DNA of 6,927 nt from Acidobacteriota bacterium. Its GTDB lineage: Bacteria; Acidobacteriota; Terriglobia; Acidiferrales; UBA7541. This document shows positions 6,735 to 6,927 of this stretch, in pieces. The stretch is from the NCBI GenBank assembly GCA_003224195.1, contig QHYP01000272.1:1-6927 (forward strand), in the 5' to 3' direction. Below the pieces are notes generated by a model. That model saw nothing but the letters and a program-made list of their open reading frames with translations. It ran no database searches and was not told where the DNA came from. Within the stretch, counting starts at the first letter, position 1, and each line of letters begins with the position of its first letter. The translations under genes were made by a program, and so were the position numbers.

Positions 6735-6847
6735 GCTGATCGGTTTGGGGACGGATTCCTTGGCTGTTCACCGACCGATACGTACAAATGCCACTCGCAA
6801 GACAGGGACCCCAAGCGCCGCCACCTTAGCCATCGCTATGGCAATCG

Positions 6848-6883
6848 GCAATCCGGGAAACTCTGTAATTGCAATACGGGAAA
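6848..6883. repeat. Direct repeat GCAATMCGGGAAA, two copies 23 bases apart
   Basis: GCAATCCGGGAAA (6848-6860) and GCAATACGGGAAA (6871-6883) match at 12 of 13 positions, with a period of 23 bases, about two helical turns. An additional GCAATC lies at 6841-6846, and the second copy overlaps the palindrome ATTGCAAT (6868-6875). Same-face spacing of repeated words is typical of operator sites for a dimeric or tandem-binding regulator. That reading is inference, and chance similarity is possible. Confidence 0.4.
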
Positions 6884-6927
6884 ACCCCGAATTCTTGTAG
6901 GCGCGGAAGCCTTGAACTACATCCCTA

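Larger units (their letters stand above)
6535..6927. other. Region upstream of the receptor gene, no gene assigned
   Basis: This 393-base stretch contains the receptor's ribosome-binding site (AGGGGGGTG, minus strand, near 6538-6547) and no convincing gene. A 99-codon plus-strand frame (6601-6900) lacks a properly spaced ribosome-binding site and resembles nothing I recognise. Non-coding structure includes an inverted repeat anchored by two CCCGGG copies (6695-6734), ATCGGT/ACCGAT (6739-6744 and 6774-6779), and a direct repeat of GCAATMCGGGAAA (6848-6860 and 6871-6883). It is most simply read as the regulatory region and leader of the receptor gene, possibly with the start of a neighbour beyond the window. 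Confidence 0.5.

Noticed and set aside
6601..6900. 99-codon plus-strand open frame upstream of the receptor gene
   Set aside because: AAGG abuts the ATG with no spacer, the translation resembles no family I know, its start lies within a possible promoter of the opposite gene, and it runs through the repeats. GC-rich DNA readily yields such frames.
1..6927. Search by eye for CRISPR arrays, tRNA or rRNA genes, insertion-sequence ends, phage genes or defence systems
   Set aside because: No regularly spaced repeats, no conserved RNA cores and no transposase, integrase or nuclease motifs were seen in any frame examined.

Overview
The window reads as chromosomal DNA from a member of the Acidobacteriota or a close relative. 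This is inferred from gene content and not from any marker gene. The clues are a very large Oar-like TonB-dependent receptor with an N-terminal carboxypeptidase-regulatory domain, a secreted IPT/TIG-repeat lipoprotein, and a small soluble conserved protein of a kind I associate with that phylum. Lipoprotein and outer-membrane beta-barrel signals show a Gram-negative-type envelope. GC content is moderate to high and uneven.

Layout. On the plus strand, 152-886 encodes a lipoprotein with two IPT/TIG-like beta-sandwich domains. It converges on three minus-strand genes. In their direction of transcription these are the TonB-dependent receptor (6534 to 2875), class II fructose-1,6-bisphosphatase glpX (2662 to 1676) and a 163-residue protein of unknown function (1492 to 1001). 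Positions 887-1000 form a short convergent gap with GC-rich hairpins. Positions 1493-1675 and 2663-2874 are intergenic. The second of these carries a plausible terminator for the receptor gene and a plausible sigma-70-type promoter for glpX. Positions 6535-6927 are a 393-base stretch upstream of the receptor with no convincing gene. It holds the receptor's ribosome-binding site, a weak promoter candidate, an inverted repeat and a 13-base direct repeat.

How the genes work together. The three minus-strand genes share a direction but are separated by 183-212 bases, and glpX appears to have its own promoter, so I see no tight operon. glpX supplies the gluconeogenic step from fructose 1,6-bisphosphate to fructose 6-phosphate. 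The receptor is an outer-membrane protein of unknown substrate, and the IPT/TIG lipoprotein is a surface or periplasmic protein of unknown partner. I found no rRNA, tRNA, CRISPR array, transposase, phage gene or defence system. The window looks mostly ordinary. The points worth a second look are the local pairing of all twelve mature cysteines in the receptor, a duplicated CxxxC pattern in the lipoprotein, and the repeat-bearing region upstream of the receptor.
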